Positions 10,787-20,032 of a DNA stretch of 64,000 nt are shown here, in pieces (position 1 is the stretch's first letter; each line of letters opens with the position of its first letter). The DNA lies in assembly GCA_009746045.1 (NCBI GenBank), contig RPFO01000246.1, forward strand, positions 2,064,517 to 2,128,516, read 5' to 3'. The notes under the pieces are model-generated. The model saw nothing but the letters and a program-made list of their open reading frames with translations, was not told the DNA's origin and made no database searches. The translations under genes and the position numbers were made by a program. The DNA comes from Mesostigma viride (lineage: Eukaryota; Streptophyta; Mesostigmatophyceae; Mesostigmatales; Mesostigmataceae).

Positions 10787-10799
10787 GTGGACATGTGTG

Positions 10800-11208
10800 A
10801 GTTAGCCTCTAGTCGTGGACATAGGCTAAGTACCAGATAGCAATGTGCTATCTGGGGTTTCGCACGTGTAGGCTCGGTCAGAAGTCCCGGCTATATGTGA
10901 TTCGGCAGGCTAGACTATTCGATAGCCGAGTCCTGGTGACGGACGCCAGTACCCACTCGGGACTGACATTGAGGTGTCGGATGTTGGACTAAGGTCCTGA
11001 GAGTCTAGCAGTGGCGTCGCGCCACTCAGGCTGCACCACAGAGCCCAACGGCCACTGTCGGCTGCTCCAGACGTGGCAGCCAGGCAGAGCGTTGCTTGTC
11101 GACAATGCTAAATGCCCTTGTGCACGTTGGGTGCGGGGCTTGTGATTTATTGTAATAAACACATGCGTTAGGCCATTGAGCATTGAGAGGTCCATTCGTT
11201 TATTAACT
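10800..11208 (+). repeat. 5' LTR, Copia family 1 (409 bp)
   Basis: Begins AGTTAGCC and ends TTATTAACT, so the ends are AGTTA...TAACT inverted repeats and not TG...CA. A perfect 10-bp stem (CCAGATAGCA / TGCTATCTGG, 3-nt loop) lies at 10833-10855. AATAAA near 11153 is a plausible poly(A) signal. It lacks 34 bp present in the 3' LTR. Confidence 0.95.
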
Positions 11209-11239
11209 TGAATTAAAGTCGTTTACCATAGACAAAATC

Positions 11240-11518
11240 ATGGGAGATCCTATTATGCCAGGCCTGAAATTCAAAAAGAAGCGGATAGATGATGCTGGCT
11301 GGCAGACGGTGCCAACAGTAGAGGAGAAGGCTGCGGCCAAGAAAATTAAAAAAGCAAGAAGGGCGCAGGCGGAGCAGGAACAGCTAGTGGCTAGGCAGCT
11401 AGCGACAGCGATGGCTCAGCAAAGCGTCAAGGCAGCCGCCCAAGAGCGGCAGCTGGCAGCCCTGCAAAAAACAGGTAACCTCCTTGGCCGAACAGGCCGA
11501 AAAATCTGTTTTTTCTAG
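11240..11518 (+). CDS. ORF1 N-terminal part (Copia family 1)
   Basis: ATG at 11240, 30 bp after the LTR. Residues 10-80 are Lys/Ala/Gln-rich and probably coiled coil (KAAAKKIKKARRAQAEQEQL). Around 11463-11484 (CTGCAAAAAACAGG) the coiled-coil character passes into the frame of 11484-12860, so the two frames are one protein interrupted by an indel in the A-run, or joined by frameshifting. The 92-codon frame itself ends at TAG 11516-11518. Confidence 0.6.
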   Translation: MGDPIMPGLKFKKKRIDDAGWQTVPTVEEKAAAKKIKKARRAQAEQEQLVARQLATAMAQQSVKAAAQERQLAALQKTGNLLGRTGRKICFF

Positions 11519-12860
11519 CCCAGCTAGCTCGCAAAAATCCGTAAGCAGTATGCGGTCCCCCAGCCCTCAGGCAAGCCCCGCTGACCTCCCCGCTAAGGCA
11601 CCGTCCCAACCTCCTCAGGAGGAGGGCGGAATAGCCAAAAGCGGTGGAGAACAAGCGGGGGTGCCGATCGTCCCCTCATCCGCTCAGAAAGCGGGGGGGT
11701 ACGAGAGGAAGCTGAAGAGGGACGCATACATGTTCAAAATGCGGACCAAGAAGGTCCCAGGACCCGTCATCGGCAGCATTCAGCTGTCTGATGACGAGGT
11801 CACCCTCTCCCCAGGGGTTTCTGATGGGGAGATTGAGATGAATCCACTCAATCAGGCGGTCGAACAGGCCGCCGCCCAGTTTGTAGAGGCACGCCGTCTT
11901 GCACAGCAAGAGCGGGACCGCAAAAAGACAGCGGCCCGCAACATGACTGCTGAAAAGCAGCTGGCTGCCATGCAAGCTGGAGAGGTGCTCCATGAGCGCC
12001 TCTTCAATGAGCTGGTTGTTGCACAGGGGGACGAGGGGGTCACGCTAACAGCGGACCAACTCAATTCCCTCCTGTTGCAGCTGACCAAGCTGCAGGAGAA
12101 GATGCAGGCAACAGAAACGCCTGCACTCCCTGCACATACCCTCCCCACCCCTGGCACTGATTTGAGCCAAAGGGTGGTTGGAGGGGCCGTGTCACCAAGG
12201 GTGCTGCAGGGCAAGAGCCAGGGCACTGTCCCCAGCTCCCCCAGCAAACCCCCAAGTGACCCGGATGCCCAGGAGCTCCACCGCCGCAAGGTGGTGGAGA
12301 ATAAACTCCTAGAGGCCATGATAGCCCGTGAGGGCGGCCTGGCAGCCCAAGCAGCAGCGCTGCAGCAGCTTGGCCAGGCCAAGGGTTTTCCTACCAGCAG
12401 TGGAGTAAGGCAAGGGGAACAAGACCCTGCGCCTGCAGCTGGAACACCACCAGCCACTGCACTAGCACAGCAAGCTGGAACACAACCACCTTCTGCGGAG
12501 GCCCAGCAGACTGCACCCACACCAGGGCAGTCAGATAAGAGCAAGGCGGTGGCAAAAGGGACCCCAGTGGACCCAACCCCACCCACCCTTAAGGGGGACG
12601 TCCAAGAGCTGCTTGCCATACTCACGGCACAGCTCAAGACCATGGCCACCAAACCCATGGACGACCTGTCGCGCATCCAGCTGGATGGCCTCCTGGCCAG
12701 TATCTCCCAGCTGGAAAGGGGCAGGGCGAACATGGAGGAGGCTGATCTTCAACAAGCAGTCAAGACTTTCTTGGCTGAAAAGAAGGACCCGGTCAAAGGT
12801 ACGTTTAACCCAAAACAAAAAGAATCTAAAATAGAAATCCCTGGCTTACCTGATGGCTGA
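11484..12860 (+). CDS. ORF1 main part, upstream of gag (Copia family 1)
   Basis: 458-codon frame ending in TGA. Composition: Ser/Pro-rich N-terminus, Ala/Gln-rich coiled-coil stretches around residues 125-220 (EQAAAQFVEARRLAQQERDR) and 260-310, Pro/Ala-rich linker, then a helical C-terminal region (DVQELLAILTAQLKTMATK ... LLASISQLERGRANMEE). No enzyme motif. It stands between the 5' LTR and the capsid region, as the 306-aa ORF does in family 2. A GTACGT at about 12799 could be a splice donor joining it to downstream gag. I take it as the N-terminal domain of Gag or an accessory structural protein. Confidence 0.6.
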   Translation: MAEQAEKSVFSSPASSQKSVSSMRSPSPQASPADLPAKAPSQPPQEEGGIAKSGGEQAGVPIVPSSAQKAGGYERKLKRDAYMFKMRTKKVPGPVIGSIQLSDDEVTLSPGVSDGEIEMNPLNQAVEQAAAQFVEARRLAQQERDRKKTAARNMTAEKQLAAMQAGEVLHERLFNELVVAQGDEGVTLTADQLNSLLLQLTKLQEKMQATETPALPAHTLPTPGTDLSQRVVGGAVSPRVLQGKSQGTVPSSPSKPPSDPDAQELHRRKVVENKLLEAMIAREGGLAAQAAALQQLGQAKGFPTSSGVRQGEQDPAPAAGTPPATALAQQAGTQPPSAEAQQTAPTPGQSDKSKAVAKGTPVDPTPPTLKGDVQELLAILTAQLKTMATKPMDDLSRIQLDGLLASISQLERGRANMEEADLQQAVKTFLAEKKDPVKGTFNPKQKESKIEIPGLPDG

Positions 12861-12870
12861 CACCCAACAG

Positions 12871-12891
12871 TTTTGTCCTCAATTGAGGACA
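12871..12891. repeat. 21-bp direct repeat, left copy
   Basis: Identical to 14583-14603. It contains the perfect 18-bp palindrome TGTCCTCAATTGAGGACA. The two copies bracket a 1691-bp segment. Confidence 0.9.
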
Positions 12892-14582
12892 GTGCAATAC
12901 TGTTAATAACTCTCACACACAAAAAAAAATAAATATGGGGCTTTGAACCATGATCATTTATGATGTGTTTGAGAGTTCCAATGCTTAACATCATCCATAT
13001 GTGCGCATTTCCTATTTAATTATGAATTGTTACGTGCAGGGGGTCCTGCATCGGCAACCAAGGAAAACCCTCCACTAGAATGCACGAGAGAATGAGACAT
13101 AAAGATCATGCTTCCAAGGACCACAAGCGGTCACCAAACCCATAGGACACCTCCCTAACATGTGGCAGCCACCCCGGGGCTGCCCATGCTTGGCCACCCC
13201 ACGGAAAGCTATGACAGACGGCCAGGAACCCGATACGAGCAATTGCACTTGGCAGAGCACAAGGAAAGCAAGCTAAGCCAAACTAGGGTAAGGACAGGTT
13301 TTCAGTGGCCAAGTAAGGTCCTAGGTCTTCGTAGGACGCTTAGGTGACACCATGGTGCTTTAGCACCCTTACTAGAGCCATGCATGCAATATAAAGGGCT
13401 CATTATAGGTATTGCAAAGACGAAGAGGCTATCGCAGCAGCAGAATGCCAACATGACAAGGTCAACTCCTCTACCTAGCTCCCTCTAGAAAAAGGGTTAT
13501 ATGTCAGAAACCATATAGGCAAGATCCCAGAAAGCCTGGGAAAAACTTTCAGCAACAAGGCAGCAACAAGAAACTATCTACACTACGCTTACCATAGCAA
13601 GCAAGGCATTGCTTTTAACGCCAGCGTTGGCCATGCAGATAACGATTACCTTTGCATTGACGGAACGGAAGGAAAAAACGGTGGCCAGCTAACACTCGCC
13701 TCTCCCCATTCAACAGCGGCATGAAAATGAAGGGGCTGGGCATAATACACCATCGAAATCATACAATGTAATCGAATAACAACCTACGACATGTGTTGTC
13801 GCAATTTATATGAAGCAACGGATGCGGATGATGTCCGGAGACGGCTTCTCGACGTGCTCCCAGCCGGCCAGATGCGCCGAAAGGCTCGAAAATTATAAAA
13901 GAAAGCATGGGGACGCGCGGGCGGCACCCAGCCTTGCGGCAAATGAAATCTATGGCTCGCGCCCACCGCCGTCGTCGCCAGGCGCAACGACGATCTGACG
14001 ACCTAAAAACTGGGTATACTTAACGCTTCCAACCGCCCAAAATACTTGTACCCAGAACTCGCCCTTGAACCCGAAAGCGTAACAATACCCACCCTCACGG
14101 TATCCGTTACTAATGTCAAGAAAAAAGCGCGCACCACAGAGCAGTATACCGGCTGGTCATGCAATCTACGTCGCCTCCCGTTTTTCTGCAAACTAGACAA
14201 ATTCCGTTCATCAAAGAATTTTTTAGAGAATCAAACGCGACTTCCCCCAAAAAACAGCTTGGGGGGAAGCTCTAGATGTCGATCTATAATTCTGTCTTGG
14301 TCCGGGGCAAAACGATCGCCTGTATAGTTCAGGCAAGCCTCGGACCTGGCTCGACCCCATAGCCGCAATTTGCGGGAACACACGCACGCATTGCAACGTT
14401 CCCACCAAAATAGGTACTTTTCTCCACCACATAATTTACAGGTACGGACGGGTCCTGTCGACCCCAGTACCGCGCCGCGCCGGGTACCGAGTCCATTTTC
14501 GCGGGAAAAGGGTCAGATGACCGTTGGGACCAAGGTTTCGCGCCAATACATGCTGCTGAAGGTGCTGTCCTTATTGGGAGGA
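12892..14582. mobile_element. 1.69-kb insertion inside Copia family 1
   Basis: Bracketed by a 21-bp direct repeat (12871-12891, 14583-14603) that behaves as a long target duplication. The left end carries GTGCAATACTGTTAATAACTC and an A10 run; the right end has no matching terminal inverted repeat. A block starting TGTTACGTGCAGGGGGTCC at about 13029 with a TATAAA-like CAATATAAAGGG near 13388 resembles a solo LTR, but no partner is present. No frame in it encodes a recognisable protein. It may be a non-autonomous retroelement or two superposed insertions. Confidence 0.55.
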
Positions 14583-14603
14583 TTTTGTCCTCAATTGAGG
14601 ACA
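14583..14603. repeat. 21-bp direct repeat, right copy
   Basis: See 12871-12891. Gag-like coding sequence resumes shortly after (GYTQEQAKEFLFSLNYC, from about 14622). Confidence 0.9.
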
Positions 14604-14621
14604 TGTGAGTTTGGGGCACTG

Positions 14622-15450
14622 AGGGTTACACCCAGGAACAGGCCAAGGAATTTTTGTTTAGCCTGAACTACTGTTTTGAGTCTCTGAATGTCCAGAACTG
14701 GTTCAGTGCCTTGCGTGCATCCACCACCATCCATAGGTCAGCCCCAGCCATTAAAACCTTGGTCCAGATTTACCAAGAAAAGGCTGGGACACCTAACCTA
14801 GCAATTGCATTGTGGCCAGCCTTCATGGATGAGCTTAAGCACTTGCTGGTGGATAGGACACAGTTTGAATCCATCCGTGGTTTCAACTGGCTTAATGCTT
14901 ACCAGGTCAACAAGCAAGACTATGCCACTGATTGCAAGAATTATAGGTTGGCTGTAGAAAAGGACCCTGATCTCAGGGGTCTGCCTGCTAGCTACCTGCT
15001 GTATTCATGGTTGTCAAATGCTAACCTGGACAAAGCTGTGTACGCCACTGTGGTTGCAGGTCTCAAACCTCTGTGGAACGATTTCCGGGCGGGGATGAAC
15101 CATATCCAAGACTGCCTGACTCCCCTGGCTATAGGTGCTCCGTCTGCAACCCCAACCCCCAAGGTCCAACAGACCCAAGGGAAGGGGCAAGGAAAAAAGC
15201 GCCAGCTAGGGGGGCAGCAGGGCGGCCAGTCCAAGAAGGCCAAGGGCAACCAGCCCCAAGGCCAGCCGGGACAGCCTGCTCAGCTCAAGCCAAACCAGTG
15301 GAGGCGGCCCACCCCCCCACACCTGCCCCACCCACCCCTGCACCCACTGCTCAGCCCCCCATGCAGGTCCCAAGAACAAGTGCACCCGGTGTGGCACCAA
15401 GGGACACCAGCGGGCGGACTGCAAGTGGAACCCCGCAGTAGGCGACGTGG
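14622..15450 (+). CDS. gag capsid region, Copia family 1
   Basis: Open frame without its own ATG; the reading GYTQEQAKEFLFSLNYCFES starts soon after the 21-bp repeat, so the N-terminus was separated by the 1.69-kb insertion. About 175 helical residues follow (NWFSALRASTTIHRSA ... LLYSWLSNANLDKAVYATVV), consistent with retrotransposon gag, then a Gly/Gln/Lys-rich basic tail and a Pro/His-rich linker. The CCHC knuckle is in another frame (C-TR-C-GTKG-H-QRAD-C at about 15379-15420), so the C7 run at about 15310 or a nearby site must be frameshifted, as mutation or as programmed gag-pol shift. Confidence 0.75.
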
Positions 15451-18400
15451 ACCTCTGCTTCGGTTGCAAGCACCCCCGCCATCTGCCCCCCGGCACGTGG
15501 TGCGACCGGCAGGACAAGGCTCCAAAAGGATGTACGTCCTCACAGCACGCCTATGTGGATTTATATGATCTCATTATCATTGGGGATAAAGACAAGGGAC
15601 TGCTAGATTTTGAGGCAGCTCAGAAAATCTCCTCCACGTATAATGTGATACTGCCCTACCTCAAAGCTCTTACCCCAGCTGCTGTTGACACAGTAGACTT
15701 AAGGGAACTAGCAACCCAGCTCCACATAGCCATGGGTCATGAGGTGGTGGCAGAAAAGATTGCCAGAAGAGCAGGAGGTTCACGACTCAGGAATGCTGTC
15801 AGGTTGGCTAGAAAACACTGCCAGCAATGTCAGTTCCATGGCCCAAAACCTCCCAAATGGCATGTCGCAACACCACCCACCCAAAGGGGAATAATTGTGG
15901 GTGATGTCGTGCATATCGATGGTGAACAATATCTGATCCTAAAAGACACATGGTCCAGATTCACTGTCATGGAACCCCTACCTGGCATGGCTAAAGAGCA
16001 ACTGCGTGCAGCACTTGTGATAGCATTGCCCAGATTCTACCCAGTTGACACTATACTGCTTGATCAACAGTTTAGCTGTCTGGCTGAGTGTGAAGGATGG
16101 GATGCTAATATTGAGATTGCTGGATTGCAAGATCATGAAGGGCAGGGTGTCATTGAAAGAACCATCAGGTCAGTCAAAACTTTAGTGGCGAAATCCACTG
16201 ACCTGAAAGCCACATCTGGAAGCTATGCTGACAGAGCACTGTGGTGCAGTGAAATCTGTGCTACACTTAACCTTAGACCTGTGTTGCATGCACCATGGGG
16301 GGAAATCCTTCCCATTGGCTTACAGGCAGGTGTGTACCCTCCAGAGGTATTAGCTCTGTATAACACAGTAAGGGCTAAAGTGGCTGATAAGCTAGCTGAA
16401 AAGGACATAACACACCCCAGAACAGTATTCCAACTGGGTGAACAAGTCCTATATTTCAAAGAAACCAAACATGGCAAGACAGGCATGTGGTATGGTCCGT
16501 GCACTGTTCTAAGAATGACCAAAAAAGGAAAAAATATGGATATTCGAAGTTTGGAAACAGGGAGAAAACACAGGGTGAGCAGTCATAGAGTTAAGAAGTA
16601 TTTCCCTCCTTTGGCAGACGTGCCAGGGGAAGAGTCCTTGAACATGGATTCCCTCCTTAACTCTGGTGAGCAAGCAGAACCACCCAGCATTCCAACACCA
16701 GGAGCTGATGATGGCACTACCACACCCTCTGTCATTCCTCCACCCCTCAGTGAGGTACGTGTCACCCCACAACCTGGTGTAAGTCCCTCTGGGCAGAGTT
16801 CAACCAGGCATGAGGTACCAGAGCAAAACAAAGGCAATCCAGCTGAGTTCAAATCCAAGCTAGAAAAAGCCCTGGCAGCTCTGCATAAGGCTCACAAGAG
16901 CAAGGCTAAACAAGCCTCAGGTTTGGCCAAGGTCTCTGCTGTGTGCTCCGATTATAGCCAGGAATCCTGCATCCTAGCTGTGGACACTCAGGCACAGGTC
17001 AGTGTGATCAGTGCACAAGCCATTCCTGGTCTGCAACTTGCACCCTCACCATGGACACAGGTGCAAGATTTTTCAGGCAAAACAACCTTAGATGTGTTGG
17101 GTCAAGTAATGATCCCCATACTTGGCATCCAGACACCTTTCCAGGTAGTGGAAGGGTACATGGGCAATGCTTTGTTGGGAGAACCCTTTATCTCTTACCC
17201 AGGTGTCACCATCACTGCTAGCCAGCTGCGTGTGACTGGGGTAGGAGCCATTCCCTTGGATCACTACAAGATTCCATTGTCCCAACTGGTTCATGGATTA
17301 GATGCCTATATCAAGGCCATTAACATCAAATATGGGCCAGGTGAAATCCCTGACCTAGAGAAAAAGGTGCACAATCAAAGGCCACACCCGCAGTCCTTTG
17401 GGGTTGGAAAGTGGGACTTAGCCATGCACTCTCCTCACAACTATGATGCTCTAATCCAACAATGCAAAACACAAAAAGGGTTTCAAAAATGGATCCAAGC
17501 CATTAGGCACCAAGCCCGCGAAGAGTGGGTGCTGCCAAACCCTAAGCATCCTGACTATAAGCCACCTGTCACTCCTGTCTGGGAAATTCCAGAAGGTGCC
17601 AAAAAGTTGAGACTCAAGTTTGTGCTAAAACACAAGGCACAGCCAGTAGGCTCACCTATATATCATGCTAGGCCATGTGTGACAGAATTAAAAGGCATGT
17701 CAAAACTGTCCAAGGGTGAACTCTACACTCCTGGGCTGCAGCAAACATCCCTCAGGATACTGCTCTCTGTCTTCCTCCACCATCTCAATGCTGGCCAAGA
17801 TTATGCCTGCAAAGCTACTGATATCAAAAGGGCTTTCCTTAGAGGGGACCCTGATAAAGCGCAAGATGTGTGGAAGGGTCAGGTCTATGTGGTTCCCACC
17901 CCTGCTGCATGGGCACATGATATTGATGAGCCATATCTACTCCTAAATCTAGGGGTGGAAGGTTTGCAAAGTGCTCCCACTATCTTCAGAAAATCAGCAG
18001 AAGAGGTGTTCAAGAAACTTAATGCCACTTATGATGATCTGGACCCTTGTCTCTTTGCTGTGCCCACACCCTCTGGCTTGCTCCTGTTTGTGTGGCATGG
18101 TGATGACCAACTGATTTGTGGACCAAGAGCTGAAGTTGACAAGTTCATTCAGCAGGTTCAGCAGTCATATGAGATTGGAAAGCAGACAGAGCTGGGGCCA
18201 GAACCCCTACAGTTCTGTGGCATAATGCTAGCACTGGAAGAGCAACAGGAACAGTGGGTGTGTACTCTATCCCCGCCTGCCCAGTACTTAGAAGAATGCC
18301 TAGAGCTGCTTGATATTCCGTGCATTCCTGCTCACATGTGTGCTACTGTCAAAGGAAAATTAGGGTGGCTGAGTGCTATCTGTGCACCTCATCTGGCAGT

Positions 18401-18560
18401 GGTCAGCAGGATTGATGACACAGTATTACAAACCATGAAACCTAAGGATCTCCAGAAGCTACTAAAGGCTGGACCTTCCCTTGTCATTCATCCACTCAAC
18501 CTCATGGAAGATATTCACATCAACTGTCTGATGGACAGCTCCATGGAGAGTAGGGTATAA
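15372..18560 (+). CDS. pol: zinc knuckles, integrase, protease, RT (Copia-type)
   Basis: 1037 codons from ATG 15447, open upstream through a first CCHC knuckle. Numbering from that ATG: second knuckle C4-x2-C7-x4-H12-x6-C19; integrase HHCC at H93, H98, C125, C128; catalytic D158 (VHID), D206 (ILLD), E237 (GVIERTIRS); after the integrase, a Pro/Ser/Thr-rich linker (about 400-465); then an aspartic-protease-like segment with D513-T-Q-A, flap-like DFSGKTTLDV and NALLGEPF (about 508-590); RT with motif A TDIKRAF (D792), QSAP region (841-844) and motif C WHGDD (D886, D887; most Copia RTs have YVDD). Only about 65 residues separate knuckle 2 and the integrase finger, leaving no room for a protease in the usual place. 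It ends at TAA 18558-18560; RNase H follows in another frame. Confidence 0.9.
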   Translation, partial: KNKCTRCGTKGHQRADCKWNPAVGDVDLCFGCKHPRHLPPGTWCDRQDKAPKGCTSSQHAYVDLYDLIIIGDKDKGLLDFEAAQKISSTYNVILPYLKALTPAAVDTVDLRELATQLHIAMGHEVVAEKIARRAGGSRLRNAVRLARKHCQQCQFHGPKPPKWHVATPPTQRGIIVGDVVHIDGEQYLILKDTWSRFTVMEPLPGMAKEQLRAALVIALPRFYPVDTILLDQQFSCLAECEGWDANIEIAGLQDHEGQGVIERTIRSVKTLVAKSTDLKATSGSYADRALWCSEICATLNLRPVLHAPWGEILPIGLQAGVYPPEVLALYNTVRAKVADKLAEKDITHPRTVFQLGEQVLYFKETKHGKTGMWYGPCTVLRMTKKGKNMDIRSLETGRKHRVSSHRVKKYFPPLADVPGEESLNMDSLLNSGEQAEPPSIPTPGADDGTTTPSVIPPPLSEVRVTPQPGVSPSGQSSTRHEVPEQNKGNPAEFKSKLEKALAALHKAHKSKAKQASGLAKVSAVCSDYSQESCILAVDTQAQVSVISAQAIPGLQLAPSPWTQVQDFSGKTTLDVLGQVMIPILGIQTPFQVVEGYMGNALLGEPFISYPGVTITASQLRVTGVGAIPLDHYKIPLSQLVHGLDAYIKAINIKYGPGEIPDLEKKVHNQRPHPQSFGVGKWDLAMHSPHNYDALIQQCKTQKGFQKWIQAIRHQAREEWVLPNPKHPDYKPPVTPVWEIPEGAKKLRLKFVLKHKAQPVGSPIYHARPCVTELKGMSKLSKGELYTPGLQQTSLRILLSVFLHHLNAGQDYACKATDIKRAFLRGDPDKAQDVWKGQVYVVPTPAAWAHDIDEPYLLLNLGVEGLQSAPTIFRKSAEEVFKKLNATYDDLDPCLFAVPTPSGLLLFVWHGDDQLICGPRAEVDKFIQQVQQSYEIGKQTELGPEPLQFCGIMLALEEQQEQWVCTLSPPAQYLEECLELLDIPCIPAHMCATVKGKLGWLSAICAPHLAVVSRIDDTVLQTMKPKDLQKLLKAGPSLVIHPLNLMEDIHINCLMDSSMESRV

Positions 18561-18565
18561 CAAAA

Positions 18566-19030
18566 ATGGATGCCAGGGAGGCTGGGGTGTTCTTCCTTAC
18601 CAACAAGGGAGACTATATGTCCATGGTGTCGTGGTACAGCAGATTGCATCGCAGAAAAGCTGTTGGCAGTAACTCTGCTGAGTGCCGTGCGGTGGTGTCT
18701 GCTGTGCAGCATGCTCGATCCCTTCAGCACATACTAACCTGGTTGCAAACTCAGGCTGGCAGCAAGGCTGATGTGCATGCTCACTTACACACTGACAGTC
18801 AGTCAGTCATTAGTTTCCTTAACAAGAAATCTGTGACTGCTGCTGTGCATACTGATCTGGACTGGGTGATTTTGAAACAGGAAACAAGCTATTTTTCCAG
18901 CTGGCAGCATCTGCCAGACGAGGAGAACCTGGCTGACGCATTGACCAAGATTCCGTCATTAGCAGCAACCCAGTACCAGCTTCTGTGTGATGCAATGAAT
19001 CCCTATCTGTCTAGTCAGACAAATGGATGA
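18566..19030 (+). CDS. RNase H domain of Copia family 1 pol (frameshifted)
   Basis: 154 codons, TGA at 19028. Copia-type RNase H landmarks: VSWYSRLHRRKAVGSNSAECRAV (cf. the usual SSTEAEY position), LHTDSQSVISF and the C-terminal LPDEENLADALTK. It is in the -1 frame relative to pol; the shift falls at about 18545-18568, next to a CAAAAATGG run. The first catalytic Asp region (NCLMDSS) is still in the pol frame. So RT-RNase H is split by a frameshift in this copy. Confidence 0.85.
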   Translation: MDAREAGVFFLTNKGDYMSMVSWYSRLHRRKAVGSNSAECRAVVSAVQHARSLQHILTWLQTQAGSKADVHAHLHTDSQSVISFLNKKSVTAAVHTDLDWVILKQETSYFSSWQHLPDEENLADALTKIPSLAATQYQLLCDAMNPYLSSQTNG

Positions 19031-19392
19031 TGAAATAGGGCACTCCAGACTAATGGTGCAGACTATGGTCTTTCCCAGCTGGTGGCAACTTGGCAACAAA
19101 CATAATAATTTCTTGATGTGCCCCCTGGTTTTTCCATAGCCACTCATCACTCCACTGACTTGTACAAACAGGGGATCCTAGGTTCAGAAACCTCAAAGAC
19201 ACTGTCAGATTTAAAGGCAATGGGGTCTGTGGGCGCTTTAATTCACAACGTCCATTGTGGTCTGATATGAGTTTTCCTGTACCAATGTCTTATTCATGAT
19301 ATTGCCAAGTACCTGAAAAAACAAAAAGGAATAAAAACTGGAGGTGCAGCACTGATGCCTTAAAAAAAAAAAAAAAAAAAGAATAAAACTGG
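19031..19392 (+). other. Copia family 1 3' untranslated region and PPT-like run
   Basis: Non-coding between RNase H and the 3' LTR. Ends in a run of about 19 A then GAATAAAACTGG immediately before the LTR; a similar GGAATAAAAACTGGAG lies about 55 bp upstream. The A/G-rich end is the likely polypurine tract. The third element at 39154 has the analogous GGGAAAGAATGGCTGG before its LTR. Confidence 0.7.
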
Positions 19393-19835
19393 AGTTAGCC
19401 TCTAGTCGTGGACATAGGCTAAGTACCAGATAGCAATGTGCTATCTGGGGTTTCGCACGTGTAGGCTCGGTCAGAAGTCCCGGCTATATGTGATTCGGCA
19501 GGCTAGACTATTCGATAGCCGAGTCCTGGTGACGGACGCCAGTACCCAAGTAGGATTGGCGGTACGGCGTCGCCAGTACCCACTCGGGACTGACATTGAG
19601 GTGTCGGATGTTGGACTAAGGTCCTGAGAGTCTAGCAGTGGCGTCGCGCCACTCAGGCTGCACCACAGAGCCCAACGGCCACTGTCGGCTGCTCCAGACG
19701 TGGCAGCCAGGCAGAGCGTTGCTTGTCGACAATGCTAAATGCCCTTGTGCACGTTGGGTGCGGGGCTTGTGATTTATTGTAATAAACACATGCGTTAGGC
19801 CATTGAGCATTGAGAGGTCCATTCGTTTATTAACT
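19393..19835 (+). repeat. 3' LTR, Copia family 1 (443 bp)
   Basis: Same as the 5' LTR except for a 34-bp extra segment at about 19547-19580 bounded by the direct repeat CGCCAGTACCCA, so a slippage or recombination deletion in the 5' LTR (or duplication here) explains the difference. Followed by the GTGTG target duplication. Confidence 0.95.
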
Positions 19836-20032
19836 GTGTGTGCATGGGCAAAAGCTGGCTAACTCAATCAAAAGACGTGATAATAATTTAGTACTTAATA
19901 AGTTAATTAATAAGACATGTGCACCGTGTGTACAACAGGCATCAGTAATCACCGATAAGTAAACCAAGGCAACCACGATGTTAGATCATGGATCCAAGTC
20001 GACAAAGCTGCTGTCACGGTATCCTACATGTC

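Larger units (their letters stand above)
10800..19835 (+). mobile_element. Copia-type LTR retrotransposon family 1, near complete
   Basis: 9036 bp between identical GTGTG target duplications (10795-10799 and 19836-19840). Order: 5' LTR 10800-11208, ORF1 (11240-12860, one frameshift), a 1691-bp insertion (12892-14582), gag (about 14612-15450), zinc knuckles and pol (15372-18560), RNase H (18566-19030), 3' LTR 19393-19835. The domain order zinc knuckle, integrase, aspartic protease, RT, RNase H departs from Copia, where protease precedes integrase. LTR identity by eye is essentially complete apart from one 34-bp indel, so the insertion is recent, yet several frameshifts make this copy probably non-autonomous. 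No canonical initiator-Met primer site is seen next to the 5' LTR. Confidence 0.95.

Noticed and set aside
13029-13640. Solo LTR in the Copia insertion
   Set aside because: A TGTTA start and a TATA-like box are suggestive, but neither a matching end nor a 5-bp TSD nor a second copy could be found.
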